From Liolophura sinensis (lineage: Eukaryota > Mollusca > Polyplacophora > Chitonida > Chitonidae), in the NCBI RefSeq assembly GCF_032854445.1, contig NC_088301.1, forward strand, positions 52,751,187 through 52,815,186: a stretch of 64,000 bases of DNA, read 5' to 3'. The notes under the pieces were generated by a model that saw nothing but the letters and a program-made list of their open reading frames with translations, did not search any database and was not told where the DNA came from. This document shows, one piece after another, positions 42,201 through 48,400 of the stretch. Position 1 is the stretch's first letter. Every line of letters begins with the position of its first letter. Both the position numbers and the translations under genes were made by a program.

Positions 42201-43469
42201 CAACCAGGCTCACAAGTAGCTTACTGTAATGTACCTACATTTGTGTACATAAATGTCAACATTTATATGGATACGTTTTAGATAGCCATAACATACATGT
42301 ACAGAGTATGTACATGCATACACTGCCAAAAATACACCAGAAAGCACTGTTAAGTATACTTACTGGCCCACATAATAAACATGTTAAGCATAATTACTAC
42401 CCCACATAATAAACATGTTAAGCATACTTACATGCACTCTATCTTGCCTCAGCTTTAAGGTAGCTTCCATTGCAAGTTGGAAGGCCGCCATGCACTGAGC
42501 TTCTCGCCTCTGGCTTAAAAGTAATGGCACTAATTTTTCAATCCACTCCCTTCCCCTTCCCAGAGTCCTCTCTTTCATGGCAAACTCATCAGGGTCATTG
42601 CTAATCACAAATTTTTCCACCAGTTTGTTGGCGCCCGAGGTCAAAATGGCGTCCTCGACCTCCCGGTTGGCCAATAAGAATGCAGTGGCAAGACTTGCGT
42701 AGTAACACGTTGTAACATCCTTGCTAAATGCTAACGTGAAAAGCCACTGATGAGAGTTAAGTTTGACCATTTGTTTTTGCAGTTTCCTGCCACCGTACAT
42801 AGCACAGTTTGCCAGCGCTTTGGCACAGTGCTTTTTAATCACTTCACTTTCAGAGCGACATGCGTACAGGACAACTTCCAGACCACCGAGTTGAACTATC
42901 CTACTACATGTGGCTTCCGAGTGTTTAAACATTCGTTCAAGTAAAGCTAATCCGCAATCACCTAAAGTTTCACTGGCCCTGACATCAGCTAATCTTACCA
43001 GCTTATCTAAGCCATTTTTAGCCACTCTTGTCCGATTGTTATAACTTAGTGACAACTCAACGAGTCGAGCTGCCTCGGTTTGGATCTCTTCATGGTCCGA
43101 ATCTAAAAACTCTAGAATACGGTGTAAAAAACCTTCCTCGCCCATGATCTCAAGAAGAGTAAGGGCGAGTTCGTGGCCCACAGAGGGCTGAGTCCACGCG
43201 TCATGTACTATTTGGCGTAACTCCTTTAAAGCTATAACAAGTTCGTCTGGATTCTGGGCATCTAGACTCTGCAGCCGCTCTCGGTACGGCCCCTCCGCCC
43301 GCCTCACTAGACTGCCCAAATCTCCCCGTAGATTGCCCCTCCGATTGGGCGATTGTCGTGACGTCCCTGATTTGCATCTTTGGAAGGTACCATCAACACT
43401 ACTCTTGTTGCCCGTAGAGGTTGACGACCCCATCGTATTGGAGGCCTTGGTCAACAGCTTCTTCCACAT
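15109..43469 (-). CDS. SARM1: SARM1: sterile alpha and TIR motif-containing NAD+ hydrolase, complete coding span in eight exons
   Basis: Eight minus-strand blocks, each bounded by AG/GT sites, join in frame into 735 codons (human SARM1 is about 724 aa). Domain order is ARM repeats (about 60-392), SAM1 (about 394-457), SAM2 (about 465-530) and TIR (about 560-700). In the known family, SARM1 is an octameric NADase scaffolded by the SAM domains. NAD+ bound to the ARM domain holds it inactive; a rise in NMN releases the TIR domain, which cleaves NAD+ and drives axon degeneration. It also acts in innate immunity. TIR landmarks seen here are SYRR (565-568), DW (636-637) and the catalytic Glu at 641. 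The basic, hydrophobic N-terminus could be a mitochondrial presequence, as in human SARM1, but this is inference. No untranslated exon or poly(A) site could be fixed. Exon order, frame and domain content make the identification secure; the exact start is less so. Confidence 0.95.
15275..15627 (-). other. SARM1 intron 7
   Basis: Intron inferred from the flanking exons, starting GTAAGG and ending with a pyrimidine-rich tract and CCAG. A short plus-strand frame at 15404-15598 overlaps it and is a shadow. Confidence 0.85.
15628..15749 (-). CDS. SARM1: SARM1 coding exon 7: TIR catalytic glutamate segment
   Basis: The exon encodes residues 641-680 and two bases of Lys681. It starts after TGCAG (AG at 15751-15750) and ends AA|GTAAGG (GT at 15627-15626). 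The first codon is Glu641 in HR-EIATAL, equivalent to the catalytic Glu642 of human SARM1 (HK-EIVTAL), so NADase activity is expected. The chain continues [21 protein letters not shown] and ends CCYNGIK, close to human [21 protein letters not shown] and TFNGIK. Confidence 0.94.
15750..15961 (-). other. SARM1 intron 6
   Basis: Shortest intron of the gene (212 bp), starting GTAACT and ending TGTGCAG. It lies directly before the codon of the catalytic Glu641. Confidence 0.88.
15962..16151 (-). CDS. SARM1: SARM1 coding exon 6: core of the TIR domain
   Basis: The exon gives the last base of Ser577 and residues 578-640. It starts after TTGCAG (AG at 16153-16152) and ends at AGG|GTAACT (GT at 15961-15960), phase 0. 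The product starts [18 protein letters not shown] (human [18 protein letters not shown]), continues through the BB-loop region and the strand [14 protein letters not shown], and ends DNTDWIHR. The catalytic Glu is the first residue of the following exon, so this intron sits directly before the active-site residue. Confidence 0.94.
16152..17085 (-). other. SARM1 intron 5
   Basis: About 0.9 kb, starting GTATAG and ending ATTGCAG. It contains no recognised element. The open frame at 16429-16704 shows no similarity to any family I know. Confidence 0.85.
17086..17221 (-). CDS. SARM1: SARM1 coding exon 5: SAM2-TIR linker and first TIR strand
   Basis: The exon completes codon 532 (GCG, Ala), encodes residues 533-576 and leaves two bases of codon 577. 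It starts after TTTCAG (AG at 17223-17222). The donor AG|GTATAG is weaker than the others but is the only one that keeps frame with the next exon. The first half, up to about residue 558, is an acidic Ser/Glu/Pro-rich linker. The second half, [16 protein letters not shown], is the first strand and AA loop of the TIR domain and nearly identical to the human segment FISYRRNSGSQLA. These residues line the NAD+ site and the TIR-TIR interface in the known structure. Confidence 0.93.
17222..19068 (-). other. SARM1 intron 4
   Basis: About 1.8 kb, starting GTAAAT and ending TTTCAG. It carries TACATGTA words, for example a cluster near 18260-18282, but no recognised element. Confidence 0.85.
19069..19316 (-). 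CDS. SARM1: SARM1 coding exon 4: SAM2 domain
   Basis: The exon supplies the last base of Arg449, residues 450-531 and one base of codon 532. It starts after TTACAG (AG at 19318-19317) and ends at ACAG|GTAAAT (GT at 19068-19067). The product begins [18 protein letters not shown] (human FFRELTELKTFANYSTCD) and contains [20 protein letters not shown]. That is the second SAM domain, which packs with SAM1 of the neighbouring subunit. The segment [16 protein letters not shown] matches human LLEDCGIHLGVHRARI. This is one of the best conserved parts of the protein. Confidence 0.94.
19317..20599 (-). other. SARM1 intron 3
   Basis: About 1.3 kb, starting GTACTT and ending TTACAG. It contains a SINE copy at about 19531-19710; the rest is AT-rich without recognised content. 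Confidence 0.85.
19531..19710 (-). mobile_element. SINE copy in SARM1 intron 3
   Basis: The plus strand reads GATTGGTGTTTTACGCCATAC, followed by the body AGCAGCCAGCATTATAGTGGG. This is the same family and orientation as the copy at 2241-2442, with a degraded tRNA-like head after about 19660. The head boundary is approximate. Confidence 0.72.
20600..20723 (-). CDS. SARM1: SARM1 coding exon 3: rest of SAM1
   Basis: The exon completes Gly408 with two bases, encodes residues 409-448 and leaves two bases of codon 449. Its borders are TTACAG (AG at 20725-20724) and AG|GTACTT (GT at 20599-20598). The product runs through [20 protein letters not shown], the conserved second half of SAM1 (human [20 protein letters not shown]), and ends GVSRK, like human GITRK. 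It was too short to show as an open frame starting with ATG and was found by following the SAM1 sequence. No unusual residues were noted. Confidence 0.93.
20724..24991 (-). other. SARM1 intron 2
   Basis: About 4.3 kb, starting GTAAGT and ending TTACAG. Open frames inside (for example 23797-24141 minus, 24089-24313 plus) have no recognisable domain and no flanking conservation. No mobile element was recognised. Confidence 0.85.
24992..25175 (-). CDS. SARM1: SARM1 coding exon 2: end of ARM domain and start of SAM1
   Basis: This exon encodes residues 347-407 plus one base of codon 408. It starts after TTCAG at 25177-25176 and ends at G|GTAAGT (GT at 24991-24990). The beginning [14 protein letters not shown] matches the human segment FSDIGAIQSLKRLV, and [11 protein letters not shown] is the opening helix of SAM1 (human SWKEAEVQTWL). 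SAM domains assemble SARM1 into its octameric ring. The exon lies about 17 kb from exon 1, but the phase 0 join gives the continuous sequence RQDRVH-DFYEIG. A shadow reading frame runs past the donor into the intron and should not be taken as coding. Confidence 0.93.
26631..26725 (-). mobile_element. Degraded SINE tail fragment
   Basis: The plus strand reads ATGATTGGTGTTTTATTTAGG and later GGGGGGAGGAAACTGGACAGAG. These match the tail and part of the body of the SINE family with heavy decay between them. Confidence 0.5.
28208..28370 (+). repeat. Probable 5' LTR remnant of the BEL/Pao element
   Basis: Contains GCGCTGCCACC, then CAGTTTTGGAGGTACATTGA and GTTATATTCTGACATTTCACATC. The 3' copy has the same words in the same order. 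Similarity fades after about 28295, so the inner border is not determined. Confidence 0.6.
29205..29889 (+). pseudogene. BEL/Pao Gag remnant
   Basis: Two overlapping frames (29205-29402 and 29362-29889), so at least one frameshift. The first encodes a charged, helix-prone stretch ([20 protein letters not shown]) like the N-terminus of BEL Gag. The second ends with the typical BEL Gag C-terminal pattern, including LEERYG, NFPKL, ALLSYF-like [21 protein letters not shown], then a stop. In an intact element the protein packages the RNA into particles; this copy cannot. Confidence 0.75.
30068..30855 (+). pseudogene. BEL/Pao zinc-knuckle and protease-region remnant
   Basis: The frame 30068-30550 carries the Cys/His cluster typical of this lineage: [12 protein letters not shown], then [20 protein letters not shown] shifted frame (30499-30855) continues with [23 protein letters not shown] and [11 protein letters not shown], which resemble the BEL region between protease and reverse transcriptase. 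The protease active site itself could not be located with confidence. Frameshifted and not functional. Confidence 0.72.
30901..31601 (+). pseudogene. BEL/Pao reverse transcriptase remnant
   Basis: Frame 30901-31494 shows [55 protein letters not shown] and [17 protein letters not shown], all standard BEL/Pao polymerase blocks. The continuation is in the overlapping frame 31335-31601, with HRNFLRFLW and [17 protein letters not shown]. The catalytic box, YVDD in active members, reads YFDN (31539-31550), so one of the two metal-binding aspartates is lost in addition to the frameshift. Confidence 0.85.
31895..32411 (+). pseudogene. BEL/Pao connection and RNase H remnant
   Basis: Two frames: 31895-32152, with [19 protein letters not shown], and 32214-32411, with [19 protein letters not shown] and [19 protein letters not shown]. 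These match the RNase H-like part of BEL/Pao Pol. Stops and shifts separate them from the polymerase and from each other. Confidence 0.8.
32771..33415 (+). pseudogene. BEL/Pao integrase remnant with internal loss
   Basis: Frame 32771-33112 contains a His/Cys zinc region ([45 protein letters not shown]) and the first catalytic Asp block [12 protein letters not shown]. The chain then jumps, near 33095-33125, to the C-terminal pattern [18 protein letters not shown]. The stretch that should hold the second Asp and the Glu of the DDE site is missing. A final shifted piece (to about 33415) covers the C-terminal domain. Integration is not possible from this copy. Confidence 0.8.
33553..33770 (+). 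repeat. Probable 3' LTR remnant of the BEL/Pao element
   Basis: TGTGCTGCCACCTGC, then CAGTTTTGGAGGTACACTGA and GTTATATTTTGACATTTTTCATC, parallel the block at 28208 onward. The right border is uncertain because similarity to the 5' copy is weak beyond about 33650. Confidence 0.6.
33860..34180. repeat. Probable dispersed repeat next to the 3' LTR
   Basis: The phrase GTACATGTGGTACAAGTTT near 33873 recurs as GTACATGTGGTATAAGTTT near 34032. A segment GATGGACAGACTGACACTCA follows. It resembles interspersed repeats with a 'ggacggacagac' motif that I have seen in mollusc DNA. The family and its borders are not established. Confidence 0.4.
34990..35815. repeat. Tandem repeat, period about 349 bp, two to three diverged copies
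   Basis: TGAAAATAAATGTAGTTAGGC at 35112 recurs as TGAAAATAAATTTAGTTAGG at 35461. CTGGAATATGCAGGCAAGATG near 35328 recurs as CTGGAATATACAGACGAGATG near 35677. A partial earlier copy precedes 35112. The copies are clearly diverged and carry small insertions. Confidence 0.75.
35885..36011 (+). mobile_element. 5'-truncated SINE copy
   Basis: Reads GGTTGTGGATTTCCCCTGGG, then ATGCTGGCCACCATCATATAAG, CTTGAGTACGGCATAAAACACC and an (AAAT)n tail. A possible short target duplication GTAAAATA lies at 35877-35884 and 36014-36021. Missing the tRNA-like head, as expected from incomplete reverse transcription. Confidence 0.8.
37159..37421. mobile_element. 233-bp short element with a perfect 15-bp target-site duplication
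   Basis: ATATATATTTGAGTG occurs at 37159-37173 and again at 37407-37421, enclosing 37174-37406. The insert reads AGTGAGTGCTTGGGGTTTAAC at one end and ACTATCCCCTTTATGCTG at the other, and is markedly richer in GC than its flanks. I recall closely similar sequence as a common mollusc repeat, but this is memory, not a search. The long duplication points to target-primed reverse transcription, although no A-rich tail is present. The minus-strand frame 37210-37458 runs through it and is not a host gene. Confidence 0.8.
37540..38605. repeat. Tandem repeat, period about 490 bp, two diverged copies
   Basis: AAGTTGCCAGGATGTGG at 37862 recurs as AAGTTGCCACGATGTGG at 38352, with matching GTGACATAAAG nearby. 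AATCTGTAATTATCTTCAAA (37571) recurs as GATCTGTAATTGTCTTCAAT (about 38057). GATCAGCATGAAAATGCAAAA pairs with GATCAGTATGAAAATGAAAAA. Copy 2 has an insertion near 38411-38460. Confidence 0.75.
38606..40580. other. Noncoding part of SARM1 intron 1
   Basis: No recognised element. It includes a dense run of overlapping TACATGTA/GTACATGTA words at about 39138-39166 and a GC-richer patch at 38870-38995 without a coding pattern. Confidence 0.5.
40581..41160. repeat. Tandem repeat, period about 200 bp, three diverged copies
   Basis: Each copy has a word like AATGGACAAAnGTAAnGC followed about 50-60 bases later by AATCCAnCAAAAAnTAAAnC and GCACnTGCAAA. Copies begin near 40590, 40800 and 41000. The first two also share GTTnnCAnGGCAACC just before. 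The minus-strand frame 40776-41183 arises from the repeat. Confidence 0.72.
42330..42431 (-). repeat. 34-bp repeat carrying the splice donor of SARM1 coding exon 1
   Basis: Two nearly identical units (42398-42431 and 42364-42397) share CCCACATAATAAACATG plus TTAAGCATA, and a more diverged third unit precedes them. On the minus strand each unit begins with a donor-like site: GTAAGTATGC at 42431 (used in the model), GTAATTATGC at 42397 and GTAAGTATAC at 42363. Confidence 0.85.
42432..43469 (-). CDS. SARM1: SARM1 coding exon 1: N-terminus and most of the ARM domain
   Basis: This exon encodes residues 1-346. The first ATG in the open frame is at 43469 ([10 protein letters not shown]...); the frame is closed by TGA at 43523-43521, with no ATG between. 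Four bases upstream of the ATG, at 43474-43473, is an AG preceded by a pyrimidine-rich run, so a 5' untranslated or alternative first exon may splice here. The Ser/Arg/Gly-rich residues 10-55 look disordered. From about residue 60 the chain reads as armadillo helices, including [13 protein letters not shown] and MFKHSEATC, the latter very close to human MFKHSEETC. Residues lining the known allosteric nucleotide pocket are W92, R146, K182 and H183 (human W103, R157, K193, H194), but the human R110 position is H99. The donor CAT|GTAAGT at 42431 is phase 0. This is the only large exon and is visibly richer in GC than its surroundings. Confidence 0.95.
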
Positions 43470-43901
43470 GGTCTGTAAAACAGTCAACGGAAACAGGTCA
43501 AATGACTGCAACACAACGCTTCATCAAACGATTAAGTTAGACTCCAGTGAATAAGTGAAACATTGTTCAAGTTGATAAGCATTTCAAACTGGGCTCATTG
43601 GTAAACTTTGACATGGGCTAATTAGTACAACTCTAATACTGATATGTTATCAAACTAGACTGAGAAAAGGAAACAGCCATCCTAAAATGACCACATGTAC
43701 ATGAACATCTGACAAATTTCTAACATGAAAATTTTAAATTACTTTTACTAGTACATCTTGAAATTCTTCAAACCTAATGCATTAAAGTATCAAATAGCGT
43801 AATAGTCAATACAACCAAACACTGCACACTCCCAAACATTACAGATTTAGAAGAACCACTGCCACAATCCACATATGTCTAGATAGAACATACAGTATGT
43901 A

Positions 43902-43905
<4 letters not shown>

Positions 43906-43945
<40 letters not shown>
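43906..43945. repeat. (AT)n microsatellite
   Basis: Uninterrupted AT dinucleotides, about 20 units. Confidence 0.97.
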
Positions 43946-43948
<3 letters not shown>

Positions 43949-45074
43949 CTTGGACAATCTGAATCTTGGACAAATATCATTAGTTAAAATGACAGCCCAT
44001 GTCAAAAAAAATATGCTTGTATAAACATATACCACGAGCCCAAATTCGAAATTTTTTATCAAACATGAACAATTTAGAGGGGAGTTCTCACTTATAAGCT
44101 GGAATTTCAAACAAAACAATTCCAACTTCTTTCCAGCGATGTGCATATATATATTATTTGTACTCCAAACCTGTGACCCAGTGAGAATATCACTCATCCC
44201 AGTAAAACTCAACAGCCACATGTCCATATGTGCCCTAAGTTTTTAAGAGAGCAGTCATATTTCCACATGTTCACAGAAATGACAGTATCCAAATAATATG
44301 AAGTTTTGGATTTTCTATTCTTTGCAGATGTTCACTGAGATGTATTGAAACTTAAGTTCATGTCAATACGGGATGCCATTACTTTATTTTGACAAGGACA
44401 GTCAGTTTTCCTTCTGTTGATTTCTCAAGGCATCATGAAAAATGTTCACCAACCACACCATGACCAAGTTTATATTTGTGTACATAGGCACTGAAGAACA
44501 AGAACGCAGTGTGGACAGTGAAACATTTTCATGCTGTACTGAAAAATCGCAACATGTGTCCAAAATGGTTCATTCAGCCTGAGCATGCAAGATACTTTGT
44601 CATGGAAACTGTCTCTTATCTAAGAAAGGTAAACACATGCATTGGTCATAATATGTATCGTATAATTCAGTGTCTCATAATATTCCAGGTAGAAAAAAAT
44701 ATGTCACAGGAATGCAATGACAGTAAGAAAAGTACATAACACAGCTACATATAATGTAACCAAATAATTATACACCCATTGCAATATGACAAAATCAACG
44801 TTACATTTACAGTGGATTAACTAATCAAACAGCAATAAAATGCAAGCAGCTATAAATCGAAGTTTGGAAGTGCCACCATGTATTCTGTACATCTGACACA
44901 TTCTAAAGATGCATTTAGCAATATCTACATGTATGTACATGTGTGCTCTGTGTTAATAACCTGTACAACAACTGCTACACAATGACAGGATAATACATAA
45001 ATAGTCTTTAAACATTCATGTATATTACTGATGTACAATGTACAAGCAACTTTCCTTCAACACATGGCGTTGTT

Positions 45075-45076
<2 letters not shown>

Positions 45077-45113
<37 letters not shown>
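45077..45113. repeat. (TA)n microsatellite
   Basis: Uninterrupted TA dinucleotides, about 18 units. Confidence 0.97.
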
Positions 45114-45115
<2 letters not shown>

Positions 45116-45267
45116 CTGCCTTGCGTGTACTTGTAAACTAAACAATTATTGATGTACGTATACAAGCAAATTTCTGTCAACACATGCCATTGTTATTTCT
45201 TTCATGCACATGTTTTTGATGAACTACATTAAATACCATGTTCATGAGGGGACCCTATCATTAGGCA

Positions 45268-45487
45268 AAGGCCTTGAATGGCCAATGGCTGATGAGCAAT
45301 GAGGTCAGGCTCAAATCCAGCTCTTGCCGCTTCAGCTGTGTCTTTAAATTCAGGAGGTCTGTCATGTACCTGATAAGTCCCGTGCTTTACTCATCTAGGG
45401 TTCTTCACTCACAAATCGCAGTTGTACAATGTATCAGTGAAGAAATCATGAGTAAGGTGGTAAATACCAATTAAATAAATAAATAAT
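45268..45487 (+). mobile_element. SINE copy of a second, related family
   Basis: The tRNA-like head has a box B-like GGCTCAAATCC near 45308. The body holds GTGTCTTTAAATTCAGGAGG and CTGTCATGTACCTGATAAG. The end reads TACCAATTAAATAAATAAATA. The head and body differ from the copies at 2.2 and 56.1 kb, but the 3' end is of the same type. Confidence 0.7.
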
Positions 45488-48400
45488 ACAAATGTTCAAC
45501 CATGACAATGTCAGCTAAGGTGGACAAACATCTCTTTCACACACTCCCACTCAATAATTCATCTAGAAACTTACAGATCTATGCTTGTGGTAGAATGTTA
45601 CCGTCTTCTATCTATCTATCTTTTCAACAGCATTTCACACCAAACCACATACATGTACATATGGATCTGACCAGAAAAATATACATGTTCATGTAGTTTA
45701 CTTTCAGGTTCCTCGATAATATCAAAGGCAACAGATCAGGGAAAAAACCTTATAATAAAGACAGTGCATGTATATATACATAGGATAACAAAGAAGCAAT
45801 GCACAGCTACACAAACGATGGTTATATTGATATCGGTGTTTGAACAGTTTCAAGATTTACAGCAGCTTACGTTTCTTCCCATCAATGTCTCATAGATTGT
45901 CATGACAGCAGTTGACATTGTGTTACCTGAGACACACAAACAGGAAAGGGGGAGACAACCTTCTTGATAATCACACCACATTTCCTTTGTAAAAAGACGA
46001 AGTCCCATGACCACTCCAATGCTTCTGGTTCCATTATCTCCATTAACTGTCCAAACGCTTGGCATGTAGCTTTCATCTGAAGGGCTGCACACATTTTGCA
46101 TGTTAGGAGCGAAATTGTTTTGATACCAAGCACTTGTTTGAATTTTCTCTATGCTTGGCCATTAGAAGTTACCAGTGTTACTGTTTGCTTAGTCCCACAG
46201 AATGCTGGCATCAAAGGGCACAAGACAAATAAATCATTGCCATAAAATTCGCCCCAGTTGATCCCATAAAAACTCTGAATTCTATTTCCACAAAGATATT
46301 ATAGCATTAGAATCCCTGCTGGCATCTCCTGTCAATGTGCACAGGAGATTTACTTCTTTGAGCCATCATTAAATAATGTTAACTTGTGAAAAAACACAGT
46401 TAAAATATGACCCAAAACGTAGATTGTCCGCAGCTTTGACTGTGATCCTAGATCCATTCAGATATTAAGCTCTTGGCAATTTAGAATTGATTTCTGCCTA
46501 AAGAAGAGCAAGGATTTACAGACAAAGCTGAATAACGGGCCTAGCTGTAAACTGGGTGGATGAGATACAATAGGAGCCTGATGGGTATAGACATGTTGAG
46601 CGGGCCCTGTTCTCTGGATACTTAGCCATGACCATGAGTTGCTACGTCAAGCGGGCTATGCTATCTCATTGATCAGCACTGTCTCTTCACAACTACCACC
46701 ATTTAAAACCCAGACGAAATCAGGAGGAAAAAAAGCAGAAGCTGCATTCTGGCTGCATGAAAAAGAAAAATAAGGGCAAAAGAAAAGGAGGAATGGTGAT
46801 GAATTTCTGACGAGCCAATTATACCATTAGATCCGTGGGATAAAGCAGAGAAACGGAGCTGAGAGGCGGATCATGGTGGGCAGATTCGTACAATAGTGGG
46901 CACAGAGGGAGAGTGGAACAGCCATCATTAATACACAATCAGTGTCGAGTTGAAATGAGATGCGTCCTCATTCTACTGTGTAGACTTGACAATTGTCCAA
47001 GTATTGATTTTCAAGGGTTTATATACTCGTCTGACCTCGCAACCTTTCCCTCGTCACAGTATATAGCAGTCGATCGTCACATTACCCCACTAACTCTATC
47101 ACCAAAAGGCCAAATGCAACTTACAGCCAATGCATGCAGAGACTGAGTACAGACTTTCACATGGATTTGCAAAAACAGGATGCACACACCCACCCAACTC
47201 TCTGTGTCATTACGGAAAACTGACGCACAACAACAAAGCATGAAACATTGAGAGCTAATGAACACAAATCAACATGGTCCCGAAACTAATGTTGAGTTCT
47301 TCAAGAGAATCTTCTGGAGAGTATTTTGCTCAATGAAAGCAATGTATTACATACTTTTCAGAAGTTAGACATGTGAGTCTCAGCCTACTTCGCACCTTTC
47401 ACCAAGGCTTGGAGTGCTGCCAATGGGTGTGACCTACAATTTGTCAGTGCACCTCCTTTATCAGCTGTATAAACAGCATATCTGTCTATTCATGGGGGCA
47501 CAATATACCTTTTCCTTTGGACAGTTCCAATGCATTCAGGAAGGTTTCAGACCCTCTGGTCAACAGCATAGCAGTTTGTTCAGAGGTGAGATACTGGGAA
47601 CATTCTTTTTGTCACAATATGGCACGCAGCCAAAACCATCTATCTTTATAAACTGAATCTAAGGCTTTCGATCACAACAGCCTTTGTAAACCATTCAGAT
47701 TGCCAAACCTTGTGAATATTGATGATCCAAAACCAGACTGACCGACTTATCAATTGATCTGTTTGGCGTATTATAATTCAGTGACCTTAACCATTACCAC
47801 ATCATGCAACTGGAAGACCAAAATGCTACAGTTGCTGAAAAACCATGCAGTAGTATTATGATGCTGGCTGCCCTTGAAGAATTTTATTCATTATACTTTA
47901 TTACTATCATTATAATTGTCATCAGACTGTCATCAAACACAACCACCAAATATTCCCAACATGATAATTACAACAAATTCTGTAATGCCCAAAAGTAGCA
48001 AACTATTAAATGCTCCTCCCAAAGCAACATGATACTAAAGATTCAGATACAAGTGGCTTAGTTGCTTGTATAATGATACACCTAACACAGAAAACTATAA
48101 TACTTACATATGTGTGTTTCAAGAGACCCATCTACATGCACAATGATCACAGGGCATGTATACAGTGTAAGTGTGGGATGGTCTGCAGCAACCTGCAGAT
48201 GGTCGTGGGTTTTCCCTAATACTCTGCCCAGTTTCATCCCATCATTTTGCTGTTCTCCTTGTATAAGTGAAGTATTCTTGAAAACGGCATAGCCCACCAA
48301 TCAAATATAATAACAGTATTTCTGACTAATCAGTTAAGTTTGCTGGAAACATAACAATAGACTCCATGTTTTCTTTGTTTTGTTGTTTGGATCTATACTA

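Larger units (their letters stand above)
25176..42431 (-). other. SARM1 intron 1, about 17.3 kb and repeat-rich
   Basis: Joins coding exons 1 and 2 in phase 0. It starts GTAAGTATGC inside a 34-bp repeat and ends TTTTTCAG. It houses a BEL/Pao element on the opposite strand, a short element with a 15-bp target duplication, SINE fragments and three long-period tandem repeats. The stretches 25176-26630, 26726-28207, 34200-34990, 36022-37158 and 41161-42329 hold no recognised feature. Confidence 0.85.
43473..45267. other. Noncoding, immediate 5' side of SARM1 coding exon 1
   Basis: Contains two AT microsatellites listed separately. Whether it is an intron or 5' flank depends on use of the AG at 43474-43473. 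No promoter motif could be supported. Open frames such as 43847-44227 run through the microsatellite and have no coding character. Confidence 0.5.

Noticed and set aside
43470-43514. N-terminal extension of SARM1 upstream of MWKK
   Set aside because: The frame upstream has no ATG before the in-frame TGA, only GTG, and an acceptor-like AG separates it from the start codon.
43847-44227. Minus-strand frame of 126 codons
   Set aside because: Runs through the AT microsatellite, giving an Ile-Tyr repeat; not a protein gene.
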